Of a DNA stretch of 32,781 nt, positions 15,048 through 22,195 are shown in pieces. The notes under the pieces are model-generated. The model was not told the origin of the DNA. It did no database searches and was given only the letters and a program-made list of their open reading frames with translations. The stretch spans positions 1-32,781 of the forward strand of contig JAFZYD010000096.1 in assembly GCA_017616475.1 (NCBI GenBank). The letters run 5' to 3'. Position 1 is the stretch's first letter; each line of letters starts with the position of its first letter. A program made the position numbers and the translations under genes. This DNA is from Bacteroidales bacterium (GTDB taxonomy: Bacteria; Bacteroidota; Bacteroidia; Bacteroidales; UBA932).

Positions 15048-16980
15048 AATTAAGTTCTTCTTTTACTGCGTTGCTTATGTAGTTTGCAAAGTCTTCTACC
15101 GACATCACGCCGAGATTTTCGCCTCCCTGCTTGCGTACAGCCACGGTTCCGTCGGCCTCTTCTTTCTCTCCCACCACGACAATGAACGGTATGTGCTTGA
15201 GCTCATTTTCGCGTATTTTCTTGCCAATCGTCTCGTTGCGATCGTCGATTAGGGCGCGAATTTCGTAATTATTAAACAATTCGCAAACTTTTTTTGCAAA
15301 ATCGTTATATTTCTCACTTACAGGCAGTATGGCAACTTGGTCCGGAGCGAGCCACAAAGGGAACTTGCCGCCGGTGTGCTCCAGCAGCACGGCCACAAAG
15401 CGCTCCAGCGAGCCGAACGGCGCGCGGTGAATCATTACCGGGCGGGATTTGCCGTTGTTGCTGTCTACATATTCCAGTTCGAAACGCTCCGGCAGGTTGT
15501 AGTCTACCTGGATGGTGCCCAGCTGCCAGCTGCGGCCCAGGGCGTCCTTCACCATAAAGTCCAGTTTGGGGCCGTAGAAGGCGGCCTCGCCCAATTCCAC
15601 AACGGTGGGGAGGTTCTTCTCTGCCGCAGCCTCAATAATTGCCTGCTCTGCCTTGGCCCAGTTCTCGTCGCTGCCTATATACTTGGTTTTGTTATTGGGG
15701 TCGCGCAGCGAAACCTGTGCGGTGAATTCGGTAAACTTGAGGGTCTTGAACACATATAATATAATGTCTATGACCTTGCAGAATTCCTCCTTTATCTGGT
15801 CCGGACGGCAGAAGAGGTGGGCGTCGTCTTGTGTAAAGCCGCGCACGCGGGTAAGGCCGTGCAGCTCACCGCTCTGCTCGTAGCGATATACCGTGCCGAA
15901 TTCCGCGAAACGCAGCGGCAGGTCCCTGTAGGAGCGGGGCTTGCTGCGGTAAATCTCGCAGTGGTGGGGGCAGTTCATAGGTTTGAGCAGATACTCCTCA
16001 CCCTCCTGCGGAGTGGTGATGGGGCGGAAACTGTCGGCGCCGTAGTGTGCCCAGTGACCGGAAGTTACATAAAGATCTTTACTGCCTATGTGCGGAGTGA
16101 TTACGGGCAGATAGCCGTATTTCTTCTGAACCTTCTGGAGAAAATCTTGCAGACGGCCGCGCAGGTCGGCACCTTTGGGGAGCCACAAAGGCAGGCCCTG
16201 GCCCACCCTGTTGGAGAAGGTGAACAGCTCCATCTCCTTGCCCAGCTTGCGGTGGTCGCGCTTCTTGGCCTCTTCCAGCATCACCAGATATTCGTCCAGC
16301 ATACTCTTCTTGGGGAAGGTGATGCCGTAGATGCGGGTAAGCATCTTGTTGTGCTCGTCGCCGCGCCAGTATGCACCGGCTATGTTGAGGAGCTTTATTG
16401 CCTTGATCATCGAGGTGTCGCGGAGGTGAGGGCCGCGGCACAAGTCGGTGAAATTGCCGTTGGTGTAGAACGAAATGGTGCCGTCTTCCAAGCCATCTAT
16501 AAGTTCGCACTTATATTGGTCTCCCTTAGCCTTGAAGTTGGCCATAGCGTCGGCCTTGGCCACGTCGGTGCGCACAAAACGCTCCTTGCTGCGCGCCAGC
16601 TCCAGCATCTTGGCCTCAATCTTGGGCAGGTCTTCGTCGCTTATCTGCCTGTCGCCCAGGTCCACGTCGTAATAGAAGCCGTTGTCAATTGCGGGGCCTA
16701 TGCCGAATTTGATGCCGGGGTAAAGGGCCTCCAGAGCCTCTGCCATAAGGTGGCTGGAAGAGTGCCAGAAGGCCTTTTTGGCCTCCTTGTCTTCCCATTT
16801 GTGCAGTTTGAAATCGGCGTCGCTGTTAATGGGACGGTCCAAATCGTAGATCTCCCCGTTGACGGTTGCCACAATAACGTCCGCAGCCAGGCGGGGGCTT
16901 ATGCTCTCCGCAATTTGATATGCGGTTATGCCTGCATCGTACTCTTTTACAGCACCGTCGGGAAATGTAATTTTAATCAT
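15046..16980 (-). CDS. thrS: threonyl-tRNA synthetase
   Basis: A 644-residue cytoplasmic class II synthetase. Domains: TGS (1-62), second N-terminal editing domain with [11 protein letters not shown] (His73, His77) and the CRGPHLRDT segment (about 180), catalytic core with zinc ligand Cys in [16 protein letters not shown] (about 340) and motif 2 [31 protein letters not shown] (about 365-395), motif 3 [20 protein letters not shown] (about 520-540), and the anticodon-binding domain starting [17 protein letters not shown]. Length is normal. It heads the thrS-infC-rpmI-rplT-lepB unit. A consensus -7 box sits at 17017-17024, back to back with the promoter of the DUF4199 gene. No T-box or other obvious leader structure is seen. 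Confidence 0.97.
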   Translation of the reverse strand: MIKITFPDGAVKEYDAGITAYQIAESISPRLAADVIVATVNGEIYDLDRPINSDADFKLHKWEDKEAKKAFWHSSSHLMAEALEALYPGIKFGIGPAIDNGFYYDVDLGDRQISDEDLPKIEAKMLELARSKERFVRTDVAKADAMANFKAKGDQYKCELIDGLEDGTISFYTNGNFTDLCRGPHLRDTSMIKAIKLLNIAGAYWRGDEHNKMLTRIYGITFPKKSMLDEYLVMLEEAKKRDHRKLGKEMELFTFSNRVGQGLPLWLPKGADLRGRLQDFLQKVQKKYGYLPVITPHIGSKDLYVTSGHWAHYGADSFRPITTPQEGEEYLLKPMNCPHHCEIYRSKPRSYRDLPLRFAEFGTVYRYEQSGELHGLTRVRGFTQDDAHLFCRPDQIKEEFCKVIDIILYVFKTLKFTEFTAQVSLRDPNNKTKYIGSDENWAKAEQAIIEAAAEKNLPTVVELGEAAFYGPKLDFMVKDALGRSWQLGTIQVDYNLPERFELEYVDSNNGKSRPVMIHRAPFGSLERFVAVLLEHTGGKFPLWLAPDQVAILPVSEKYNDFAKKVCELFNNYEIRALIDDRNETIGKKIRENELKHIPFIVVVGEKEEADGTVAVRKQGGENLGVMSVEDFANYISNAVKEELN

Positions 16981-17016
16981 AGTTTATAGTTTTACCTTTT
17001 TTGGCGAATAATCGTG

Positions 17017-17024
17017 CAAAGTTA
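17017..17024 (-). promoter_or_regulatory. -7 box (TAACTTTG) for thrS
   Basis: Full match to TAnnTTTG, 36 nt before the thrS ATG. It is 19 nt from the divergent box at 17044-17051, so polymerases on the two promoters would compete. Confidence 0.6.
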
Positions 17025-17043
17025 AAACAAAAAGAATAATTAT

Positions 17044-17051
17044 TAAATTTG
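17044..17051 (+). promoter_or_regulatory. -7 box (TAAATTTG) for the DUF4199-GT2 unit
   Basis: Full match to TAnnTTTG, 25 nt before the ATG at 17077. No clear -33 element. Confidence 0.55.
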
Positions 17052-17076
17052 CAGATACATAAATATTAAAAAGACT

Positions 17077-17601
17077 ATGAGTACACAAAATAACGGCAGT
17101 ATGTGGAGCCAGGCAGCCCTCAAGGGCCTGCTGCTGGCGCTCGTGACGGTAGCCTGCAACACCGTCACCTATCTTGTCCCCGGCAACGGCTTTGTAAGCA
17201 TCCTTATGTTCCTGGTGCGCACCGCGGCCTCCATCTGGCTGCTGGTGTCCTTTATGAAGCAATACCACGCCGCCACCGGGCAGAATCCGTTCAATTTCGG
17301 CCTGGCGGTGGTGCTGTTCTCGTCCTTCATCTGCGCCTTTTACGACGCCGCTGCACTCGCGTGGATATTCCCGGGCCTGATGGATCAGGTGAACGAGGCT
17401 ATGGCCCAGAGTATGAGTATGTTCCCCTCCAGCCAGCAGGGCATTCTGGACAATATGATGGAGCATTACCCCCGCATCGCCTTTTTCTCTACACTCATTA
17501 AAGATTTCCTTTTCGGTTTGATAGTTGCTGCAATCGCCAACTCTTCTTACAAGAGCAAGAGCCCGTTCGACGGCGACAGCCAGGAAGACGAACTCGCATA
17601 A
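17077..17601 (+). CDS. DUF4199 domain membrane protein
   Basis: A 174-residue inner-membrane protein with four predicted membrane segments (about 13-32, 38-58, 72-95 and 140-160) joined by short loops. It starts MSTQNNGSMWSQAALKGLLLAL and ends in a charged tail DSQEDELA. Size, topology and position directly before a GT2 gene match DUF4199 proteins of Bacteroidota. Function is unknown; a partner or membrane anchor for the glycosyltransferase is the obvious guess. The GT2 ATG follows after 10 nt. Confidence 0.75.
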   Translation: MSTQNNGSMWSQAALKGLLLALVTVACNTVTYLVPGNGFVSILMFLVRTAASIWLLVSFMKQYHAATGQNPFNFGLAVVLFSSFICAFYDAAALAWIFPGLMDQVNEAMAQSMSMFPSSQQGILDNMMEHYPRIAFFSTLIKDFLFGLIVAAIANSSYKSKSPFDGDSQEDELA

Positions 17602-17611
17602 CCGGCCGCCT

Positions 17612-18562
17612 ATGGACCTTTCCATAATCGTACCCCTCTACAACGAAGCCGAGTCGCTGCCGGAGCTGGTAGCGCAGACAGACGCCGCCCTCAAAGAGGC
17701 CGTGAGCAGCTACGAGATAATTTTTGTGGACGACGGCAGCACCGACACCTCCTGGGAGGTAATCACCGCCCTTAGAGAGAGCAACCCGGACATCCACGGC
17801 ATCCGTTTCCGCCGTAACTACGGCAAGTCCGCCGCCCTCTATTGCGGTTTCGATGCCGCCCAAGGCGACATTGTGGCCACAATGGACGCCGACCTGCAGG
17901 ATGACCCGCGCGAGCTGCCGGAAATGATGCGGATGATTCGCGAAGAGGGCTGCGACTTGGTCAGCGGCTGGAAAAAGAAGCGCTACGACAACGCCCTCAC
18001 CAAGAACATCCCCTCCAAGATATACAACTGGGCAGCCCGCAAAGTGACCGGCATAAAGCTGCACGATATGAACTGCGGCCTGAAGGCATACCGCAAAGAT
18101 GTTGTAAAGAGCATCGAGGTATACGGCGAGATGCACCGCTTTATCCCCTACCTTGCCAAAAACGCCGGCTACGAGAACATAGGCGAGAAAGTGGTACAGC
18201 ACCACACCCGCAAATACGGTTCCAGCAAATTCGGGATGGAGCGCTTTATGAACGGCTTCCTGGACCTTATGACCATCTGGTTCCTGCAGAAGTTCGGCCG
18301 CAAGCCTATGCACCTGTTCGGAGTTGTGGGCACCCTTATGTTCCTGGTCGGTTCAATATGCGCCGTATGGCTTATTGTGGCCAAACTGGTGCGCCAGGGG
18401 CAGGGACTACCATTCCGTCAGGTAGCCGACCAGCCGCTTTTCTACGCCGCAATAGTGTGCCTGCTGATAGGCGTAATGCTGTTCCTTACCGGTTTCATTG
18501 CGGAGCTTATATCCCGCAACTCGGCCGGCCGCAACAATTACAACATTAAAGACAGAATCTAA
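17612..18562 (+). CDS. GT2 family glycosyltransferase (DPM1/GtrB-like, polyprenyl-phosphate type)
   Basis: A 316-residue membrane-anchored glycosyltransferase that probably transfers a sugar from a nucleotide sugar to undecaprenyl phosphate. The GT-A fold starts at the N-terminus (MDLSIIVPLYNEAESLPELV), with FVDDGSTDTSWEV, then the metal-binding ATMDADLQDDPRELPEM, SGWKKKRYDN, and DMNCGLKAYRKDV as acceptor-side motif. Two C-terminal membrane helices (about 232-258 and 275-300) follow. A longer frame opens at 17525 but overlaps the DUF4199 gene and adds no conserved residues, so I use the ATG at 17612. The stop overlaps that of the convergent exporter gene by 4 bp. Confidence 0.88.
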   Translation: MDLSIIVPLYNEAESLPELVAQTDAALKEAVSSYEIIFVDDGSTDTSWEVITALRESNPDIHGIRFRRNYGKSAALYCGFDAAQGDIVATMDADLQDDPRELPEMMRMIREEGCDLVSGWKKKRYDNALTKNIPSKIYNWAARKVTGIKLHDMNCGLKAYRKDVVKSIEVYGEMHRFIPYLAKNAGYENIGEKVVQHHTRKYGSSKFGMERFMNGFLDLMTIWFLQKFGRKPMHLFGVVGTLMFLVGSICAVWLIVAKLVRQGQGLPFRQVADQPLFYAAIVCLLIGVMLFLTGFIAELISRNSAGRNNYNIKDRI

Positions 18563-19620
18563 AGCCCGCAGTAATAGAGGGCGTAACCAGCGATGGCCGC
18601 AACCACCGCGTTGATGGCCTTTGCCGCTACAAAGCCGCGCTTGGTCTCTGCCAGCAACGGCAGCGACGCGTGACCGTCCTGCGAAATGCTGCTTGCCAGC
18701 AGCACGGAAAAGGGCACCAGCCCCCCGGCGAACAGCGTCACGAACACCAGGTGCGGCCCAGATTCGGGAATTAGGCCAATCAACACCGCCAGCAAAATAA
18801 TGAACGGGATGTTGCCCTTCACAACAGCCGCCAGGTCAAAGTAATGCATCCCTATCTCAATGAGCAGCAGCGCCCCGAAACTCCACAAGAAAATACGCAG
18901 CAGATGCTTGCACACCACGTGGTCCCAAAGATGTTCCTTCACGAAATGCTCCTCGCTCACCGCCACGAACCACATCGCGAACAGCGAGCAGACGGCAAAG
19001 AACAAGTTTATCCAATATTCGTCAAAGACATTGAACGATTGCACCGCAGCAGCCTCGTGCTCGTGGTCGTGTTCCAGCACACCCAGCGCCAGCGCCACAA
19101 TGAACAGGGCTATGCCCACCAGCAGCACCACACGCTGCCACGAAGGTTTGACGAGGTTTTTCCAGCTGCGGCGCATCTTTACCTTGTCGCTGCCGTGCAC
19201 TTCGAAATGCTCGTCGCAGTGGGTTTCGGGGGCCTTGCGGCCGCGCCAGAGCGCATCCACAAGCAATCCAGCCGCTATGCCTGTTACCAGCAGCGCGGCG
19301 AACAGCAGCAGCGCCTTGCCGGGGAACATTGCCAGCATCACGAAGGCCTCGTCGCCGGAAGATGCGATAAGCATCGCCACCAGTGCGCCGAAGGATATCA
19401 TTCCGTGGGAATAGAGCGACACCGTGGCAAAGCCGCCGACACAGCCCGGCAGCACGCCCAACAGACCGCCGAGCACCACCTGGCCGAAGCGGGAGCGGCG
19501 CAGCCCCTCCCCCATACGCCCGCGGGTGGTGACGTTGATCCACTCGAGCATCATCATCATTACAATAACCAATCCCGTAATGAGGACGGCATTGCGCAGG
19601 GCGTCCAGGAAAATGTGCAT
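18559..19620 (-). CDS. putative manganese/heavy-metal exporter (ArsP_2-like, DUF2899)
   Basis: A 353-residue polytopic inner-membrane protein with about nine or ten membrane segments in two halves, separated by a His/Asp/Glu-rich cytoplasmic-type stretch (ETHCDEHFEVHGSDK, about 133-147; also LEHDHEHEAAA, about 182-192). The N half has GGLLGVLPGCVGGFATVSLYSHGMISFGALVAMLIASSGDEAF, and the C half has LIGLIPESGPHLVFVTLFAGGLVPFS, the two pseudo-repeated signature segments of the putative manganese transporter (ArsP_2) family. The His-rich loops suggest metal binding. The gene begins 1 nt after meaB, so it is translated from the DUF1573-meaB transcript. Direction and metal are inferred from the family. 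Confidence 0.78.
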   Translation of the reverse strand: MHIFLDALRNAVLITGLVIVMMMMLEWINVTTRGRMGEGLRRSRFGQVVLGGLLGVLPGCVGGFATVSLYSHGMISFGALVAMLIASSGDEAFVMLAMFPGKALLLFAALLVTGIAAGLLVDALWRGRKAPETHCDEHFEVHGSDKVKMRRSWKNLVKPSWQRVVLLVGIALFIVALALGVLEHDHEHEAAAVQSFNVFDEYWINLFFAVCSLFAMWFVAVSEEHFVKEHLWDHVVCKHLLRIFLWSFGALLLIEIGMHYFDLAAVVKGNIPFIILLAVLIGLIPESGPHLVFVTLFAGGLVPFSVLLASSISQDGHASLPLLAETKRGFVAAKAINAVVAAIAGYALYYCGL

Positions 19621-19621
19621 A

Positions 19622-20731
19622 CTATCGGTTGTATTTGTCTATGAGTTCCTCCGCCGCTGCAAAGGAGTCCAGCTTGCCTTCCAGCACAGCCTGCTCGTAG
19701 TCCGGCAGCAGCCGCTCTATTGTTTCGCTCTCGTAGAACATATTCTTGAGCGAATCGTTTATGCTCTCGTACATCCAGTAGCGGGCCTGCTCCCGACGGC
19801 GCTTGAGATAGAAGCCGTTGCCGCGCACCAGGGCAAAATATTCCTCTATCTTGGCCATTATATCGTCCAGGCCCTCCTTAGTGACGGCAGACGATGTCAC
19901 GGCGGTGGGCACCCAGCCAGACTCGGTAGGCGGGAAAAGGTGCAGCGCGCTGGCATACAGGCCGCGGGCCACCTTAGCCTTCTCAATATTGTTGCCGTCC
20001 GCCTTGGTTATGGCAATCAAATCTGACATCTCCATAATGCCGCGTTTGATGCCCTGCAGCTCGTCGCCGGCGCCGGAAAGCATAAGCAGCAGAAAGAAAT
20101 CGCTCATAGAGTGCACCGCGGTTTCGCTCTGGCCCACGCCGACTGTCTCAATAAAAATGACGTCGTATCCGGCCGCCTCGCACAGCAGGATGGTCTCCCG
20201 GGTGCGGCGCGCCACACCGCCCAGACTCCCGGCGCTGGGGCTGGGGCGGATAAAGGCCTTAGGGTCGCGGGTAAGGGTCTCCATACGGGTCTTGTCGCCA
20301 AGAATGGAGCCTTTTGTGCGCTCGCTGGAAGGGTCAATCGCCAGCACGGCCAACTTGTGGCCTTTGCCGGTTATATGGCTGCCGAACGCCTCAATGAAGG
20401 TGCTCTTGCCCACTCCCGGCACGCCGGTGATGCCTATTCGCATAGAGTCGCGGCGGGATGACGCCTTCTGGCAGCGAGATATAATTTCGTCCGCTATCTT
20501 GCGGTGGTCCGGGGAGAGGCTCTCCACCATTGTTATGGCCTGGCTCAGGACGGTTGTGTTGCCGGCCAGAATACCATCCATATATTGGTCCACGCTAAGA
20601 GTGCGGGTGCGCCTGCGGGGCATATCCTTCAGATATGGATTAATTGCCGGCGGCTGCTTTATGCCGTCGTTCACCTTGAGCGCCGAATCGTCGTTGGCGT
20701 AATCGTCAAAAAAATCGCCTTGTTTCTCCAT
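19622..20731 (-). CDS. meaB: methylmalonyl-CoA mutase-associated GTPase MeaB
   Basis: A 369-residue G3E-type P-loop GTPase that loads and protects adenosylcobalamin in methylmalonyl-CoA mutase. Motifs: Walker A GVPGVGKS at 103-110 (RIGITGVPGVGKSTFIEAFG), switch region AIDPSSERTKGSILGDKTRM, FIETVGVGQSE, and the base-recognition segment ITKADGNN. The N-terminal extension (about 1-45) and a C-terminal dimerisation region (about 310-369) are of normal size. mutAB is not in the window. Its ATG overlaps the DUF1573 stop by 1 nt (TAATG), and its stop is 1 nt from the exporter ATG, so the three genes form one tightly coupled operon. Confidence 0.94.
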   Translation of the reverse strand: MEKQGDFFDDYANDDSALKVNDGIKQPPAINPYLKDMPRRRTRTLSVDQYMDGILAGNTTVLSQAITMVESLSPDHRKIADEIISRCQKASSRRDSMRIGITGVPGVGKSTFIEAFGSHITGKGHKLAVLAIDPSSERTKGSILGDKTRMETLTRDPKAFIRPSPSAGSLGGVARRTRETILLCEAAGYDVIFIETVGVGQSETAVHSMSDFFLLLMLSGAGDELQGIKRGIMEMSDLIAITKADGNNIEKAKVARGLYASALHLFPPTESGWVPTAVTSSAVTKEGLDDIMAKIEEYFALVRGNGFYLKRRREQARYWMYESINDSLKNMFYESETIERLLPDYEQAVLEGKLDSFAAAEELIDKYNR

Positions 20732-21843
20732 TATCTGGTAGATCCGTTAATAAAGAAGTCCAGACGCGGGCGCAGCGGGGAGTTGGTGGTGAGCGTCACT
20801 ATGCTCACGAATTCGCCCGTCTGGGTAGATGTGTCATATTTAATTTTTACGTCCGCGCTCTTGCCGGGGGCAATTTTTATGGGGGCCTTGGTAAGAATCT
20901 CCGCACGGCCGTCGTCAGAATCGACCTTGTATACAATCAGCTGGCTCTTGCCGGTGTTCTTCACGGTAAAAGTATGGTCTACAATGGTTCCCTTAGACAC
21001 CTCGCCCAGATCCAGATAGCCCTTCACGAAGCCGGGCACGGGAGCCTTCTCCTTCATAGACTGGGTGTAGCCGTCAAAATCGTCTGCAATGTTGGCCACA
21101 ATCTTTATCTTCTCTTCCGCAGGCTTGCCGTCCACAATAAACTTTGCGGAATATTCCGTCTTGCCCCACTTCTTTTCGCCGTTGGCGGTGTTCACAGTAT
21201 ATGTGAGGGAGGCCTTGTCGCCGGCGGGAACCGGGTTGGGCACTACCGCCACGCTGAGGGCGGGGTCCTCGCTTACTACCTGCACCTTCACGGGGGCCTT
21301 GCTAAGATTGGCAATGGAGGTGGCGTCGCTCTTGGCCTTGCCCTGGTACATATTGCCAATCAGCAGGGTGGTCTCGCGGGTGCCCAGCACGCCGCCTATG
21401 GTGTTGGTATACATCTCCTTGAGACTCATCTTTTTGCCGTACACCACGCCCTTTATGTGCAACACCACGGGGCGGTTTACGCCGGAAATGTAGGCGGTTA
21501 TGGATTTACTGAAAGGGTATGCCCCCTGGTCGTTCTTGAAAGTGACCTCGATGGAGCCCTTTGCGCCCGGCTTGACCGGCTCTTTGGTCCATTTGGGCAC
21601 CGTGCAGCCGCAGCTGGACACGACGTTGTGCACCACCACCGGTTTCTTGCTGATGTTGGTGAAGACAAACTTGCAGCTGACGCTCTTGTCGGTTATGAGC
21701 AAATCGCCAAAGTCGTGCACCTTCTCCTCGAATTTTACCACCTCCTCTTCCGGACGGGTGTCGTTGTTCTGGGCCGCGCAAGGCAGCGCTGCGACCAGTG
21801 CGAGAGCCGCTGTCAAAAGGGCTGTTATTCTCTTGATGTTCAT
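20731..21843 (-). CDS. DUF1573 domain protein, exported
   Basis: A 370-residue exported protein of unknown function. Residues 1-24 are a signal peptide (MNIKRITALLTAALALVAALPCAAQ). Two ASH/MSP-like immunoglobulin folds are visible: residues about 36-140 with FEEKVHDFGDLLITDKSVSCKFVFTNISKKPVV and the DUF1573 hallmark SSCGCTVPKW, and residues about 262-370 with GYLDLGEVSKGTIVDHTFTVKNTGKSQLIVYKV. The second copy lacks the SCGC motif. A middle linker (about 150-255) contains a similar third, weaker fold. It heads an operon with meaB and the exporter. A consensus -7 box is at 21865-21872. Confidence 0.83.
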   Translation of the reverse strand: MNIKRITALLTAALALVAALPCAAQNNDTRPEEEVVKFEEKVHDFGDLLITDKSVSCKFVFTNISKKPVVVHNVVSSCGCTVPKWTKEPVKPGAKGSIEVTFKNDQGAYPFSKSITAYISGVNRPVVLHIKGVVYGKKMSLKEMYTNTIGGVLGTRETTLLIGNMYQGKAKSDATSIANLSKAPVKVQVVSEDPALSVAVVPNPVPAGDKASLTYTVNTANGEKKWGKTEYSAKFIVDGKPAEEKIKIVANIADDFDGYTQSMKEKAPVPGFVKGYLDLGEVSKGTIVDHTFTVKNTGKSQLIVYKVDSDDGRAEILTKAPIKIAPGKSADVKIKYDTSTQTGEFVSIVTLTTNSPLRPRLDFFINGSTR

Positions 21844-21864
21844 AATTTCTCAAATAATTGTGGA

Positions 21865-21872
21865 CAAATATA
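21865..21872 (-). promoter_or_regulatory. -7 box (TATATTTG) for the DUF1573-meaB-exporter operon
   Basis: Full match to TAnnTTTG, 21 nt before the ATG at 21843. A 9-bp inverted repeat (21846-21854 with 21893-21901) brackets it. Confidence 0.55.
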
Positions 21873-21906
21873 CTATAAAAATTGGCAAACTTTTTGAGAA
21901 AATGCT

Positions 21907-21914
21907 TTTCTTTG
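21907..21914 (+). promoter_or_regulatory. weak -7 box (TTTCTTTG) for the ferredoxin gene
   Basis: Seven of eight matches to TAnnTTTG. A TTG at 21882-21884 lies 22 nt upstream. Leader of about 25-30 nt. Confidence 0.35.
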
Positions 21915-21946
21915 TAAAACCTAACGAAACTATAAAAACCAAAATT

Positions 21947-22117
21947 ATGGCTTACAAAATTTCAGAAGATTGCGCTGCTTGCGGCACTTGCATAGACGAA
22001 TGCGCCGTTGGAGCTATCACAGCAGGCGAACAGTACAGCATCGATCCCGAACTGTGCGCAGAGTGCGGCGCTTGTGCAGACGTTTGCCCGGTGGGCGCAA
22101 TATCATTGGCCGAGTAA
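21947..22117 (+). CDS. 2[4Fe-4S] ferredoxin
   Basis: A 56-residue soluble electron carrier of the clostridial type. Two cluster motifs: Cys9-Cys12-Cys15 with Cys19 (CAACGTCIDEC) and Cys37-Cys40-Cys43 with Cys47 (CAECGACADVC). The first Cys19 is followed by Ala rather than the usual Pro; the second motif has the normal Cys-Pro. Length and pseudo-two-fold symmetry are normal. Such ferredoxins serve pyruvate:ferredoxin oxidoreductase and Rnf in anaerobes, which fits an anaerobic host. It is divergent from the DUF1573 operon and upstream of secA; a hairpin and a new promoter-like site separate it from secA, so it may be monocistronic. Confidence 0.93.
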   Translation: MAYKISEDCAACGTCIDECAVGAITAGEQYSIDPELCAECGACADVCPVGAISLAE

Positions 22118-22142
22118 GAATAACGCTATTTTTACTCGATGT

Positions 22143-22175
22143 AAAGGTGGCGCATTATGACAATGTGTCACCTTT
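22143..22175 (+). promoter_or_regulatory. inverted repeat overlapping the secA promoter
   Basis: AAAGGTG (22143-22149) and CACCTTT (22169-22175) form perfect 7-bp arms; a CATT/AATG inner stem is possible. The right arm contains CACCTTTG (22169-22176), the best -7-like box before secA (seven of eight). It could be an operator for secA or the end hairpin of the ferredoxin transcript. Confidence 0.45.
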
Positions 22176-22195
22176 GTACGTTTAATATTATTTAT

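Noticed and set aside
17525-17611. Upstream start of the GT2 gene
   Set aside because: It overlaps the end of the DUF4199 gene and adds Arg/Thr-rich residues unlike GT2 proteins.
22157-22195. Upstream start of secA at 22157
   Set aside because: The added residues run through the promoter palindrome and are not part of the SecA N-terminus.
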